From Paucibacter sp. Y2R2-4 (lineage in GTDB: Bacteria; Pseudomonadota; Gammaproteobacteria; Burkholderiales; Burkholderiaceae_C), in NCBI RefSeq assembly GCF_025717535.1, contig NZ_JAJIRO010000005.1, positions 62,001 to 126,000 of the forward strand: 64,000 nucleotides of DNA, in the 5' to 3' direction. Position numbers and translations under genes: made by a program. Shown one piece after another: positions 53,341 through 63,180 of the stretch. Under the pieces are notes generated by a model that ran no database searches, was not told where the DNA came from, and saw only the letters and a program-made list of their open reading frames with translations. Numbering within the stretch: position 1 is the stretch's first letter; each line of letters begins with the position of its first letter.

Positions 53341-54798
53341 CTACTTGACCAGGTTTTTCATCTGCTGAGTCACGTAGGTCGATAAGCCGTTGAGCTGGCC
53401 CATCTGCACGTCCAGGGCGGTGTAGCGATCACGCAGGCGCTTCTCGGTCAGGCTGACCTTGGTTTCGAGTCGGTCAGAGGCTTTGCCGTTGTCGTCGATG
53501 CTCTTCTTCAAGCCTGCCTGACGATTGGTCAATCGGCCATCTGCTCCCAAGACCTGGTCAGCAAAGCTGCGCAGTTGCTGGGCCAGGCCATTGTTGCTGC
53601 TGTTGGCGCTGTCGGTGCCCATGAACATTTGCTTCAGATTGCTGAGGTCGCCTAAGGCCGCGTCGAGTTTGGTGGCGTTGAGTTTGAGCGTGCCATCAGC
53701 ACTGGGATCCAAACCGATGTCAGACAGGCGGCTGAACTTGCCGCCCAAAGTGGTGGTGCCCGCAGCGACCACGCGCATTTGGAAATTGACGCTGACCACG
53801 GTTGTTTCGCCTTGCAGAGGACCGGCTGTTTTATTGCCTGCGTCGTACTTGGTTTGATCTCGCATCAAAGTGGCCACCGAGTTGTAGGCGGTCATGAAGT
53901 CGTTGATGGTTTTCTTGATGGCCTCTTTGTCTGCGCCAATCGCAAGTGTGACTTCGCTGCTGGTGGTCTTCTGCAAACCAATCGTCAGCCCCTCGATGGA
54001 GTCCTTCAAAGTATTGGTCGGCGAATCGATCTTCAAACCATTCAATAAGACATCGGCGTTGTTGGCCGATTGGTCTTTTTTCATGATGGCCAGGTCGCCA
54101 CCCGGGTCATAGGCCAAGGAGGACAGGCCATCGTTGTCAACGACGCCATCCGCATCCAAGACGCTGATCTTGAAGCCATTGCTCTCGCCGGTTTCGGTTG
54201 AACGCATTACCAAACGGGAGCCACTGTTGTCGGTCACGATGGAGGCTTGCACACCGGCACCGGCCGCATTGATCTTGTCGCGAATCTGACTTAGCGAGTT
54301 GGCACCATCGGTGATGTCGATGGACACAACCGAAGTTCCCGGCTTGGGAGTGAAGGTCGGCAGGCCCGGAGGGTCGCCCGGAGCAGGGGCCGGAGCGTCG
54401 GTCCACTTGCCGAGATCGATGGTGATGCGACCTTGCCCAATGGGGCCGGTGCTGGGAAGTACTTTGCTGGACAGCGATTGAACCGAAGCCAAACGGTTGA
54501 CCTGCACTGAAATGTTGCCGGCTGGCGCACCAGCGCCTGTGTTCACCGTGACCGCTGTGGCGTCACTGGACGTTCCTAAATTGGCGCCCCATGTGTTCAC
54601 CGAGGTCAGTTTGGCCGCGGCATCGCGCATGGCCGAAAGTGCGGCTTGCACCTTGCCATACGAGGACAGCTGGGTTTGCAGTTTGTCGGTACGGGTTTTG
54701 AGCTGATTGATGGGGGTGCGCTCGACGGCGACCAACTTACCAATCAACGACTCAATATCGAGCCCACTGCCAATTCCAGCTGACGTGATGCTAGGCAT
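53341..54798 (-). CDS. fliD: Flagellar filament cap FliD
   Basis: 485 residues from the ATG at 54798 (MPSITSAGIGSGLDIESLIG, the conserved N-terminus). The C-terminal coiled part is YTALDVQMGQLNGLSTYVTQ. It caps the filament and folds flagellin. A sigma-28-like promoter lies 52 bp upstream. Confidence 0.97.
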   Translation of the reverse strand: MPSITSAGIGSGLDIESLIGKLVAVERTPINQLKTRTDKLQTQLSSYGKVQAALSAMRDAAAKLTSVNTWGANLGTSSDATAVTVNTGAGAPAGNISVQVNRLASVQSLSSKVLPSTGPIGQGRITIDLGKWTDAPAPAPGDPPGLPTFTPKPGTSVVSIDITDGANSLSQIRDKINAAGAGVQASIVTDNSGSRLVMRSTETGESNGFKISVLDADGVVDNDGLSSLAYDPGGDLAIMKKDQSANNADVLLNGLKIDSPTNTLKDSIEGLTIGLQKTTSSEVTLAIGADKEAIKKTINDFMTAYNSVATLMRDQTKYDAGNKTAGPLQGETTVVSVNFQMRVVAAGTTTLGGKFSRLSDIGLDPSADGTLKLNATKLDAALGDLSNLKQMFMGTDSANSSNNGLAQQLRSFADQVLGADGRLTNRQAGLKKSIDDNGKASDRLETKVSLTEKRLRDRYTALDVQMGQLNGLSTYVTQQMKNLVK

Positions 54799-54833
54799 GA
54801 GAAAGCTCCAAAGCACGCTGAACGTGCAAAAGA

Positions 54834-54856
54834 CCGATAGGCAAAAGCTCTATCGG
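54834..54856 (-). terminator. Hairpin after fliC1 overlapping the fliD promoter
   Basis: CCGATAG/CTATCGG stem (54834-54840 with 54850-54856), followed on the minus strand by TCTTTTG. The upstream arm is also the -10 of the fliD promoter. Confidence 0.55.
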
Positions 54857-54877
54857 CCAAATGATTGAGTAACTTGA
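54850..54877 (-). promoter_or_regulatory. Sigma-28-like promoter of fliD
   Basis: Minus strand: TCAAGTTA, 12 nt, GCCGATAG, close to the FliA consensus TAAAGTTT-N11/12-GCCGATAA. Same spacing as the fliC2 and fliC3 promoters. Confidence 0.7.
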
Positions 54878-54905
54878 GGGTGCAAAGACACCTCTCACAA
54901 AGAAC

Positions 54906-55751
54906 TTAGCCCTTGAGCAAGGACAGAACCTGCTGCGGCAACTGGTTGGCCTGCGCCACCATTGCATTGCCGGCCTGCTGAAGAATTTGAGTGCGGCTGA
55001 GGTTGGATGTTTCCGCGGCGTAGTCCGCATCCATGATGCGGCTGCGGGCCGCGCTTTGATTCTCGACCGACACCTGCAAATTGGAGATCACCGCTTCAAA
55101 GCGGTTTTGCGAGGCACCCAGCGTTGCTCGCTGGCTGCTGATGGTGTTGAGCGCAATGTCGATGTTGTCGATCACCACCTTCAGGTCAGCCGTGGTCGAC
55201 GCATTGGTAATGGCTGAGCCAGTCACCGCAGTCACGGTCGCGTCTTGCGTCAGGTCGGAGGTGGTCACCGTGATGGTGTCTTCCGCGCCGGTGTTGGGGC
55301 CGACTTGGAACTCCTGCGGCAAGGTGGCATCGGCGCCAAGGATCTTCTTGCCGTTAAAGGTGGTGCCGGCCAGCACCCGCGTGATTTCATTGGCGAGTTC
55401 GCCGTACTCCTTGCCGATCGAGTCCAAGTCGGTGGTGGTGTTGGTCGCATTGCGAGACTGCACCGACAACTCACGCATCCGCTGCAAGGTATCGCCAACT
55501 TTGGCCAATGCGCCTTCAGCCGTTTGCGCCAGCGAGATGCCGTCATTCGCGTTTCGGATCGCCACGTTCATGCCGCGGACTTGCGCATGCATACGTTCCG
55601 CAATTGCGAGACCGGCCGCATCGTCCTTGGCGGAGTTGACACGCATACCCGAGGACAGACGCTGCATCGACACCGCCAGGGAGCCTTGCGACATATTGAG
55701 ATTGCGCTGCGCATTCAGCGAGGCAATATTGGTGTTAATGGTCTGGGGCAT
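54906..55751 (-). CDS. fliC: Flagellin 1
   Basis: 281 residues. Conserved N-terminal D0/D1 ([40 protein letters not shown]) and C-terminal D1/D0 ([32 protein letters not shown]); the central variable part is short. Its end KG differs from the RGG and R ends of the other two. Nearest of three paralogues to fliD. Unlike the others, no sigma-28-like promoter was found in the 350 bp upstream. Confidence 0.96.
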   Translation of the reverse strand: MPQTINTNIASLNAQRNLNMSQGSLAVSMQRLSSGMRVNSAKDDAAGLAIAERMHAQVRGMNVAIRNANDGISLAQTAEGALAKVGDTLQRMRELSVQSRNATNTTTDLDSIGKEYGELANEITRVLAGTTFNGKKILGADATLPQEFQVGPNTGAEDTITVTTSDLTQDATVTAVTGSAITNASTTADLKVVIDNIDIALNTISSQRATLGASQNRFEAVISNLQVSVENQSAARSRIMDADYAAETSNLSRTQILQQAGNAMVAQANQLPQQVLSLLKG

Positions 55752-55982
55752 TTGAGCACTCCTACTTGTTCCGCTAACTTCCGGTCGAGCCGGCGTCTTA
55801 ATGCAGCTACTGCCCCTGGGGCTTCGCAGCTACTTAACCGCCCGGCCTTTTCAAGACAACTGCCATGTCTGGCCGTCACTTGCTCCGAACGTCGGGCTTG
55901 TCATGTGATTCAACCCGATGAACAAATTCTCTGAGTGCTTGAGCTTTTCAAAAGCTCGAATAGCGGGCAAAACAACGCGCAT
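55752..55982. other. Upstream region of fliC1
   Basis: No sigma-28-like promoter is visible, in contrast to the other flagellin genes. Confidence 0.45.
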
Positions 55983-56022
55983 AAAAAAGCTCCGCGCCCG
56001 ACCAGGGGACGGGGCGCGGAGC
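55983..56022 (-). terminator. Terminator downstream of fliC2
   Basis: GCTCCGCGCCC/GGGGCGCGGAGC stem followed on the minus strand by TTTTTT. Confidence 0.88.
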
Positions 56023-56105
56023 GCGAGGAAACTCTGATGAGAGTCGCAGCGCCAGGGCTGCGAAGGGTCAGGTCTTGCGTCCTGACCCGGTTGGCGTTCA
56101 GCTAA

Positions 56106-56951
56106 TTAGCCGCCGCGCAACAGCGACAAGACCTGCTGCGGCATCTGGTTGGCCTGCGACACCATCGCCGTGCCAGCTTGCTGCAGAATCTGCGCTCGGC
56201 TCAAGTTGGCGGTTTCCGAAGCGTAGTCCGCATCCATGATGCGGCTGCGAGCGGCACTTTGGTTTTCCACTGACACCTGCAGATTGGAAATCACCGCTTC
56301 AAAGCGATTCTGCGCCGCGCCCAAAGTGGCACGAGTAGAGCTGACCGTATTGATCGCGGAATCAATGTTATCGATTGTGGTCTTGAGGTCGGCGGTCGTT
56401 TTCGTGTTGTCGATCACATCGCCGGTCACCGCGGTGATGGTGGCTTCCGTGGTCATATTGGTGGTCGTCACCGTGACCGAGTCATTGACCGTCGTGTTGG
56501 CGCCAATCTGGAACTCTTGAGCACCCGCCGCACCTGCCAGCACGGCCTTTCCGTTGAAAGTGGTGCCGGCCAGAACGCGTTGGATTTCAGCGCCGAGTTC
56601 GGTGAATTCTTTGCCGATTGAATCCAGGTCGGTGGTGGTGTTGGTGGCGTTGCGGGCCTGAACACCCAGCTCACGCATGCGTTGCAAGGCGTCGCCCACT
56701 TTCGACAATGCACCTTCAGCGGTTTGCGCCAATGAGATGCCGTCATTGGCATTGCGGACCGCGACGTTCATGCCGCGAACCTGAGCTTGCATACGTTCTG
56801 CAATTGCCAGGCCGGCGGCATCGTCTTTGGAGGAATTGACGCGCATGCCGGAAGACAGGCGCTGCATCGATGTCGCCAACGAAAGCTGTGTATTTGAAGC
56901 GTTACGTTGAGCGTTCAGGGAAGCAATGTTGGTATTGATGATGGAGGGCAT
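56106..56951 (-). CDS. fliC: Flagellin 2
   Basis: 281 residues from the ATG at 56951. Same layout as flagellin 1: [20 protein letters not shown] at the start and [13 protein letters not shown] at the end. The N- and C-terminal parts are close to its neighbours; the middle ([20 protein letters not shown]) diverges. It has its own sigma-28-like promoter and terminator. Confidence 0.96.
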   Translation of the reverse strand: MPSIINTNIASLNAQRNASNTQLSLATSMQRLSSGMRVNSSKDDAAGLAIAERMQAQVRGMNVAVRNANDGISLAQTAEGALSKVGDALQRMRELGVQARNATNTTTDLDSIGKEFTELGAEIQRVLAGTTFNGKAVLAGAAGAQEFQIGANTTVNDSVTVTTTNMTTEATITAVTGDVIDNTKTTADLKTTIDNIDSAINTVSSTRATLGAAQNRFEAVISNLQVSVENQSAARSRIMDADYASETANLSRAQILQQAGTAMVSQANQMPQQVLSLLRGG

Positions 56952-57169
56952 TTTCAATCCTTTCGGTGTCTATGACTTGCCGGAAACCCGGTCTCACGGT
57001 TCGATAACTCAGCTGCTTGAGGAGGCAGCTTTGCCAGCAGTTGGTCAGACGAATCTGTGCCTTCTGCACCGTCCGCGTCCTGCCGCTGCACTGGGGCGAA
57101 ATGCCCTGTGTACACGGCCGGCTGACCGGACCACGTAGTCCATTCACTTCCTCGGACCCGTTGGTTTAG

Positions 57170-57197
57170 TTATCGGAGACACATTGGATTGACTTGA
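57170..57197 (-). promoter_or_regulatory. Sigma-28-like promoter of fliC2
   Basis: Minus strand: TCAAGTCA, 12 nt, TCCGATAA. Gives a leader of about 210 nt. Confidence 0.65.
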
Positions 57198-57210
57198 ATT
57201 CTTTCTTAGT

Positions 57211-57266
57211 AAAAAGACGCCGCCGAAGCACTAAAAAATAGCTAAAGAATTTCAATCGGCGGCGTC
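57211..57266 (-). terminator. Terminator downstream of fliC3
   Basis: Perfect 11-bp stem GACGCCGCCGA/TCGGCGGCGTC with a 29-nt loop, followed on the minus strand by TTTTT. Confidence 0.85.
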
Positions 57267-57346
57267 AAGGGGCTTGTGCTGGAGGGGTGAGACTTTCCGT
57301 TCCTGCGACGACGGGGTTACTCAGGGCCAGCGTTGCTGGCCCGGGG

Positions 57347-58186
57347 TCATCGAAGAAGCGACAGGACTTGCTGAGGCATTTGATTGGCTTGTGCAATCAT
57401 GGCCGTGCCTGCTTGCTGCAAGATCTGCGAGCGACTCAGGTTGGCGGTTTCCGTCGCGTAATCCGCATCCAAAATGCGGCTGCGGGATGCGCTCTGGTTT
57501 TCCACCGACACCATCAAGTTAGAGATCACCGCTTCAAAGCGATTTTGCGAAGCACCCAGCGTAGCTCGGTTGGAGCTGACTGTGTTGATCGCCTTATCAA
57601 TATTGTCGATGGTGGTCTTCAGGTCCGCGGCGGTCTTGGTGTTGTCGATGACGTCATCGGTCACCGCCTTGACGTCGGCATCGCCAGTCAGATCGGTGGT
57701 CGTCACCGTGACCGTATCGTTGGCGGTCGTGTTGGCGCCAATTTGGAACACCTTCGCTCCTGCGCCGCCGCCGAGGATGGCGGTGCCGTTGAAGGTCGTG
57801 CCGCCCAGAACCCGTTGAATTTCCGAACCCAGTTCTTTGAATTCCTTACCGATGGAGTCCAAGTCTTGGGTGGTGTTGGTGGCATTGCGGGCCTGCACGC
57901 CCAACTCACGCATACGCTGTAGCGAATCGGCGACCTTGCCGAGTGCGCCTTCAGCCGTTTGCGCCAGCGAAATGCCGTCATTGGCGTTGCGCACCGCCAC
58001 GTTCATGCCGCGCACCTGGGCGCTCATGCGTTCAGCGATGGCCAGGCCGGCGGCGTCGTCCTTGGCGGAGTTGACACGCAAACCTGAAGACAGGCGTTGC
58101 ATGGAAATCGACAGGGAGTTTTGCGAGGTCGCAACATTGCGTTGCGCATTCAGAGAGGCAATATTGGAATTAATGATTGCGGGCAT
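57347..58186 (-). CDS. fliC: Flagellin 3
   Basis: 279 residues. Starts [20 protein letters not shown] and ends [11 protein letters not shown]. Conserved D0/D1 with a short central part; closest to flagellin 2 by eye. Own sigma-28-like promoter and terminator, so each paralogue can be expressed separately. Confidence 0.96.
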   Translation of the reverse strand: MPAIINSNIASLNAQRNVATSQNSLSISMQRLSSGLRVNSAKDDAAGLAIAERMSAQVRGMNVAVRNANDGISLAQTAEGALGKVADSLQRMRELGVQARNATNTTQDLDSIGKEFKELGSEIQRVLGGTTFNGTAILGGGAGAKVFQIGANTTANDTVTVTTTDLTGDADVKAVTDDVIDNTKTAADLKTTIDNIDKAINTVSSNRATLGASQNRFEAVISNLMVSVENQSASRSRILDADYATETANLSRSQILQQAGTAMIAQANQMPQQVLSLLR

Positions 58187-58406
58187 GATGTGCTCCTGTT
58201 TCAGCTACAAAAGTTCCCGGCTAAGCGCCGACGTGATTCGGACGTTCAAAGTGAACATCCGGGATACGGGCCTGAAGTCTTACGACCCAAACCCGCCTCG
58301 CCCGGCGCCAGTTAACCGTTGCAGCCCCGCACCTCAAGATTGGGGTGCTCAACTAGCGGCCTCCTTACCGGACCACGTGTTCCGTTTCCAGAACCCGTTG
58401 AGAGTG

Positions 58407-58434
58407 GTATCGGACAACGCCAAGTAGAACTTAA
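58407..58434 (-). promoter_or_regulatory. Sigma-28-like promoter of fliC3
   Basis: Minus strand: TTAAGTTC, 12 nt, TCCGATAC; leader of about 220 nt. Confidence 0.65.
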
Positions 58435-58960
58435 GCGCTGTTTGTCAAGAGGCTTGATCTGTTGATAAGCGCCGGGGTTTTGGCTCTGTTCCTGATTTCG
58501 CTGAAGGTGCTCATTTTTTGAGCAGTGCGGTCGGGATGCTGGCCTGGCGGCGCTGGGGGCTGAGGGTACTGGCTCGGGCGATATCCTTTTTCCGAAACTG
58601 ATGTGTTTGGCTGAAACAGCAGCGCATTTGCTTTTGCGCTGAGGGAGAGCTGTCAGGAGGAGCATCCTGTTCATGCGCTCTGACTTGTTTTCGGCAGCAA
58701 AGCTCAGGCAGAGCTTTTGAGAAAAGGCGGCTAGCGGGCGCTATTCCTTCGATTGAAGTGGTCCGTCGATCCTAAAGTTAGGGCCATTGCTGTCGAGTCG
58801 TGTGCGCATCGCGCGCTTCCTGATCAGCAAGCGTCCAGGCCTGGTTCGGCGATAAACGGACCGACGCCGATAGAACTGATCTTGAAAGACCCGCTCGGTG
58901 AAGCGCTGCCCGAATTGCAGCGCGCTGAGCGATGACCGAAGCTCAAACCCGGAGAATCTC
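58435..58960. other. Intergenic region between fliC3 and the TPR gene
   Basis: No gene recognised. A plus-strand sigma-28-like site (TAAAGTTA at 58773-58780, 11 nt, GTCGAGTC) may drive the TPR gene; the -10 match is weak. Confidence 0.4.
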
Positions 58961-59449
58961 ATGCAAGCAATGTCGCAATCCAGTTCGAAAAAGGGCAAGC
59001 GCTCCGCTCAGGCCGCTGTATTGCCGCCCAAAGAAAGTGGCATCAGCGAAGAGGCCGCATTTTTGCTAGCTCGCGCCCGCAATATGGCTTTTGCTGAAGC
59101 GGCCCAAGGTCGCATCGGCAATGGGCTGTGCTTGTTGCAAGACGCTCTGGAAACAGAGCCCATGGCGCATGACTTGCTTAGCGACATGGCTGCCTTGCTG
59201 CTCAGCGCCGGCGAACTGACCCATGCCGAGGCTTATGCCCGCAAAGCTTTGGACATTTCGCCTGAGCATGGTGCCAGTCTCTACACCCTGGCTTTTTCTC
59301 AGTCGGGCCAGCAGTCGCCAGAAAAGGCGCGCGAGACCCTGCGCCATTTGCTGCAAGGCGATGCGCTGCGCAGTCTCATGCAAGAAGCGCCCGACCTGCT
59401 GCCGGTGGCCATGACCGAGTTGTCGCGCTTGGACGGTTTGCTGGGCTGA
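58961..59449 (+). CDS. TPR-repeat protein between flagellins and flhDC
   Basis: 162 residues from the ATG at 58961 (GGAGAA upstream). After a basic N-terminus, residues about 30-130 form two or three TPR-type helix pairs (GRIGNGLCLLQDALETEPMA, LTHAEAYARKALDISPEHGA). A scaffold or regulatory role in motility is suggested only by position. Confidence 0.7.
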   Translation: MQAMSQSSSKKGKRSAQAAVLPPKESGISEEAAFLLARARNMAFAEAAQGRIGNGLCLLQDALETEPMAHDLLSDMAALLLSAGELTHAEAYARKALDISPEHGASLYTLAFSQSGQQSPEKARETLRHLLQGDALRSLMQEAPDLLPVAMTELSRLDGLLG

Positions 59450-59798
59450 GGCCCGAGGCCAACAGCTGCGGCTCAGGTGTCGAGCCGCGCTGCGTTGGCC
59501 AATATGTTCAGTGCCAAGACTTTTTTCTTGGCGCCGGTGATCTCACCGGGTTTACCGCACAGACCCGTGCCTGACACGCGAAGTGTTGCGCAGCCCCTGA
59601 AGCAGCCGCACTAGACGGCCCTCTGCCTGGGAAGGCAGAGTTAAACAGGGGCAGGGTTGTAGGAATTTGCCTGACAGGGGTGAGAGACAAACAAGGACTC
59701 AAGGCCTGGATTTGGGCTGATGTTCCGGGCCTGTTTGGATCTTCACAATTCGTTCCAAGTTGTTACGAATCGTGAAGTCCAAAACCTGGAGCCGCCAA
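59450..59798. promoter_or_regulatory. flhDC upstream region with several stem-loops
   Basis: Hairpins at 59468-59488 (GCGGCTC/GAGCCGC) and 59621-59640 (CTCTGCCT/AGGCAGAG), and a near-perfect 12-bp inverted repeat at 59741-59777 ending 21 nt before the flhD start. The last could be an operator or a leader hairpin that controls flhD translation. Confidence 0.5.
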
Positions 59799-60122
59799 AT
59801 GAACGCAGACCAAATCCTCGCCGAAATCCGTGAAGCCAATCTGTCTTACCTGATGCTGGCGCAGAACCTGATCCGCGCTGACCGTGAGCAGGCGCTGTAT
59901 CGCCTGGGCATCTCCGAAGACACCGCCACGCTGATCGCCACACTGAGCCCCGCTCAGCTGATGAAGATTGCCTCCGGCAACACGCTGCTGTGCCGCTTCC
60001 GCATGGACGACGATCTGGTCTGGGGTTTGCTGACCAGCCACGGCAAGTCGGCCGCCAACGACGGCGTGTCCCGCCTGCATGCTTCTATCTTGATGGCCGG
60101 CCGCCACCAAGAAGCCGCCTGA
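59799..60122 (+). CDS. flhD: Flagellar master regulator subunit FlhD
   Basis: 107 residues. Starts MNADQILAEIREANLSYLML; typical FlhD helices (QNLIRADREQALYRLGISED, LSPAQLMKIASGNTLLCRFR). Forms FlhD4C2, activator of class II flagellar promoters. A TGGAG site precedes the ATG. Confidence 0.96.
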   Translation: MNADQILAEIREANLSYLMLAQNLIRADREQALYRLGISEDTATLIATLSPAQLMKIASGNTLLCRFRMDDDLVWGLLTSHGKSAANDGVSRLHASILMAGRHQEAA

Positions 60123-60164
60123 TTCCAGACCTTCCCCGAACCTCTTTCTGACCGAGACCCCATC

Positions 60165-60701
60165 ATGCGCAACAAGAGCATCGTGACCGAAGCCCGCCAA
60201 ATCGAACGTGCGGTGACCCTGATCAACCTGGGCGCGCGCCTGCAGGTGCTGGAGTCGGAAACCGATATGTCTTACGAGCGTTTGCTGCGCCTGTACAAGG
60301 AAGTCTCGGGCAAGAGCCCCAGCAAGGGCCAGCTGCCGTTCTCGACCGACTGGTTCATGACTTGGCAGCCCAATATTCACGCCTCGCTGTTCTTGAATGT
60401 GCATGAGTACCTGAACAAGGTCTCGGAGCTGGACGAGATTGATGCGGTCATCAAGGCCTACCAGCTCTACCAAGAGCAGACGCAAGCCCAGGGCCTGGAA
60501 GCGATGTTGTCCATCACTCGCGCCTGGCGCCTGGTGAAGTTCATCGACAACGGCATGCTGACGATGACCAAGTGCTCGGACTGCGGCGGCCACTTTGTGA
60601 CGCATCCGCACGAGATTGCGCGCCACTTTGTCTGCGGCATGTGCAACCCGCCGGCCCGCGCTGGCAAGGGCCGCGCCCAGGGTTCGATTCAGATGCACTG
60701 A
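60165..60701 (+). CDS. flhC: Flagellar master regulator subunit FlhC
   Basis: 178 residues. Starts MRNKSIVTEARQIERAVTLI. The zinc site is visible (CSDCGGHF, then CGMC). 42 nt after flhD, same operon. Confidence 0.96.
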   Translation: MRNKSIVTEARQIERAVTLINLGARLQVLESETDMSYERLLRLYKEVSGKSPSKGQLPFSTDWFMTWQPNIHASLFLNVHEYLNKVSELDEIDAVIKAYQLYQEQTQAQGLEAMLSITRAWRLVKFIDNGMLTMTKCSDCGGHFVTHPHEIARHFVCGMCNPPARAGKGRAQGSIQMH

Positions 60702-60705
60702 AGCC

Positions 60706-61779
60706 ATGCCTAGTTTGAATGGCAGCGGCCATGGGGGCGTAGCGCCTCGCCGGGTCTGCTTGGTGGTGATCGCCCGCGACGAAGCGGCACGCATCGAGCG
60801 GCTGCTGCAAAGTGTCAAACCTTGGGTTGATGAAATGCTGGTGCTGGACACCGGCTCGAAGGACAACACGGCGGCTTTGGCCCAGTCTCTGGGCGCCAGG
60901 GTCGAGCACTTCTCTTGGTGCGACGACTTTGCCGCCGCACGCAATGCCGCCTTGGACGCGGCGGGCGCCGATTGGCATCTGGTCTTGGATGCTGATGAGA
61001 CCTTGATCTCCGGTGGTGAAGCTCTTTTGGCCCTGCGCGGGCTCAAGCCTGATTTCGTGGGCAGCATCGATTTTCTCGACCACTTTGAGGACGGCGCCAG
61101 TCGCCAGGCACACGCCCGGCTCTCGCGTGTGTTGCCGGGCTTTGTGCGTTACCAAGGCCGTGTGCATGAGCAGCCTCAGCATCAGCTGCCCATCCGTGCT
61201 TTGGACCTAAAAGTGGCCCACGACGGCTATTTGCCCGAGGCACTGCTGCGCAAGCGCGGTCGCAACGAGGCCTTGCTCCAGCGCGAGTTGCAAGAGCGGC
61301 CCGCCGACGCCTATCTCTGGTACCAATGGGGCAAGAACTGCGCGGTCTATGACGACCATGCAGGAGCCGAGGCTGGCTTCTCTCAAGCCACTGAGTTACC
61401 GCACCCCGAGCAGGGCTGGTGGCTGGATCTGGTCGCCCGGCGCCTGTATGCCCTCAAGCAATTGAAGCAGCACGAACTCGCCATGCAGTTCGCCGAGTCG
61501 CAACTGCAATGCTGTGCCGAATCGCCCGACTTCTTTTTTGCGCTGGGCGATCTTTTGCTCGACCTTGCCGCGGACACGCCGGCGCAGGGCGATGCCTTGT
61601 TGCCGATGATTGAAGACGCATGGCGGCGCTGCCTTGAAATTGGCGAGCGCCCCGATCTGAGCGGCGCGGTGGCAGGCCGTGGCAGCCACCTCGCGGCCCA
61701 CAATCTGGCTTTGGTGTTGGAGGGTACAGGCCGCGGAACTGAGGCGCAGCATTTGCGTCAGCTTCATGCGCTTGGCTGA
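60706..61779 (+). CDS. Family 2 glycosyltransferase with TPR-like C-terminus
   Basis: 357 residues from the ATG at 60706, 4 nt after flhC. GT2 core: CLVVIARDEAARIERLLQSV, VLDTGSKDNTAALAQSLGAR and the DxD-type HLVLDADETL. The second half (about 200-350) is helical and TPR-like. This architecture is common in proteins that glycosylate flagellin or surface proteins. Adjacent to the FliB-like gene, it may modify the flagellins (inference). Confidence 0.85.
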   Translation: MPSLNGSGHGGVAPRRVCLVVIARDEAARIERLLQSVKPWVDEMLVLDTGSKDNTAALAQSLGARVEHFSWCDDFAAARNAALDAAGADWHLVLDADETLISGGEALLALRGLKPDFVGSIDFLDHFEDGASRQAHARLSRVLPGFVRYQGRVHEQPQHQLPIRALDLKVAHDGYLPEALLRKRGRNEALLQRELQERPADAYLWYQWGKNCAVYDDHAGAEAGFSQATELPHPEQGWWLDLVARRLYALKQLKQHELAMQFAESQLQCCAESPDFFFALGDLLLDLAADTPAQGDALLPMIEDAWRRCLEIGERPDLSGAVAGRGSHLAAHNLALVLEGTGRGTEAQHLRQLHALG

Positions 61780-61910
61780 TCATCGTCAGCGCAGCTGAAT
61801 TGGCTGGCGCAGAACGCTTTGATCGATCGTTCAAGTCTGTCTGCTGAGGCTCCAATCCGATCTAGTGAGAACGGGCAATCCATGCCCCGCAGCAAGAGAG
61901 GTTCAGCGCG

Positions 61911-63170
61911 ATGTCGAAATTCAGTCCGCAGGCGCAAGCGCCGCGCTATATGCAGAGCTTTCAATGCGTGGGGTCTGCATGTGTTGAAACCTGCTGCGCC
62001 GGTTGGCAGGTCAATATCGACAAAACGACCTACCAGAAGTACCAGGCCGTCAAGATCGAACCCCTGGCCGGGAAGTTGCGTCAGCATGTGCACAAGGCCA
62101 GCGGAGCTGCGCGCAACCTTGGTTACGGCGTGATCGAGCTGAAGTCTGAAGAGGCTTGCCCCTTTCTAGATCAGGCCAAGCTGTGCAGCATTCAAACAGC
62201 GCTCGGGCCAGAGGCCCTGTCGCGGACCTGTAGCGACTACCCACGCATCTACACCCAGGACGGATCACATCTTGGCCTGAGCGCCAGCCTGAGTTGTCCT
62301 GAAGCGGCCCGAATAGCCTTAACGCAGCCAGATGCACTGGAGATGGAAAGCCTCACGCTGCCTTTTGCCAACCCAGGTTTGGTGCCCGTCGGACGTCGGC
62401 TGGCGCCGCTTGCGGCGAATGAGGCTGATCCAGTGAGACGCCACGCGAGCCTCCTGCGGGAGGCTTTGTTGACCTTGATTCGTCAACCGGGTCTGAGCGC
62501 AGCCCAGGCCATGGTGGTTTGCGGCATGTTGTTGCGTCGGGTTGCTAAATCAGTCAGCGCCGATGAGATCGCGATTGGCCAGCAGGCTGAGCAGATGCAA
62601 GACCCCACGAGCGTGGCCGAGCAAGGCATGGCGGATGCCATGGCTCACTACCTGAGCCCCGAGTTCCTGTCGCGCGCACCTGGGCAGCTGCGCGCATTGC
62701 CGGTGCTCAAAGAAGTTCAATCCGCGCTCTTGATGGGGGCGACCGAGCAGTTCTTGTCACAGCATGGGGGGCGCGCTTCGTTCCGCTTGCTGATGAGCGA
62801 GGCGGGGCCGGGCTTTCAGTCGCCAGGCGCGGGCTTGGCGCGCTTTGCTGAGCTGGATGCCGCTCAGCCGCATTTGCTGAAGAACTATCTGCTCAACAGC
62901 TTGATCGGTGACTTGTTTCCTCGCAATGGCGCGGCTGAGCTGGAAGAAGAATTCATGGCGATCGCGGTGCGCTTCGCTTTGATCCAGTTCTATCTGAAGG
63001 GCTTGGCTGCCAGGGCTGAACACGACTTTGGCGCTGACGATTTTGTTCGCGTGGTCTATGTGGTGGCCCGCAATATCGAGCACAACCGGCGTTTCATGCC
63101 TACGGTGCTGAAGGCGCTGCGCGATCAGGATGCGCTGCGCTTGGAGGTGCTGGTGACGCTGGTCGGCTGA
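61911..63170 (+). CDS. fliB: FliB-like flagellin lysine N-methylase
   Basis: 419 residues. The N-terminal cysteine pattern is characteristic: CVGSACVETCCAGW, then ACPFLDQAKLCSIQ and SRTCSDYPR. Salmonella FliB (about 400 residues) methylates surface lysines of flagellin and uses a cysteine-bound iron-sulfur cluster. The position near three flagellins supports the same role here. Confidence 0.88.
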   Translation: MSKFSPQAQAPRYMQSFQCVGSACVETCCAGWQVNIDKTTYQKYQAVKIEPLAGKLRQHVHKASGAARNLGYGVIELKSEEACPFLDQAKLCSIQTALGPEALSRTCSDYPRIYTQDGSHLGLSASLSCPEAARIALTQPDALEMESLTLPFANPGLVPVGRRLAPLAANEADPVRRHASLLREALLTLIRQPGLSAAQAMVVCGMLLRRVAKSVSADEIAIGQQAEQMQDPTSVAEQGMADAMAHYLSPEFLSRAPGQLRALPVLKEVQSALLMGATEQFLSQHGGRASFRLLMSEAGPGFQSPGAGLARFAELDAAQPHLLKNYLLNSLIGDLFPRNGAAELEEEFMAIAVRFALIQFYLKGLAARAEHDFGADDFVRVVYVVARNIEHNRRFMPTVLKALRDQDALRLEVLVTLVG

Positions 63171-63180
63171 GGCTTGAGCC

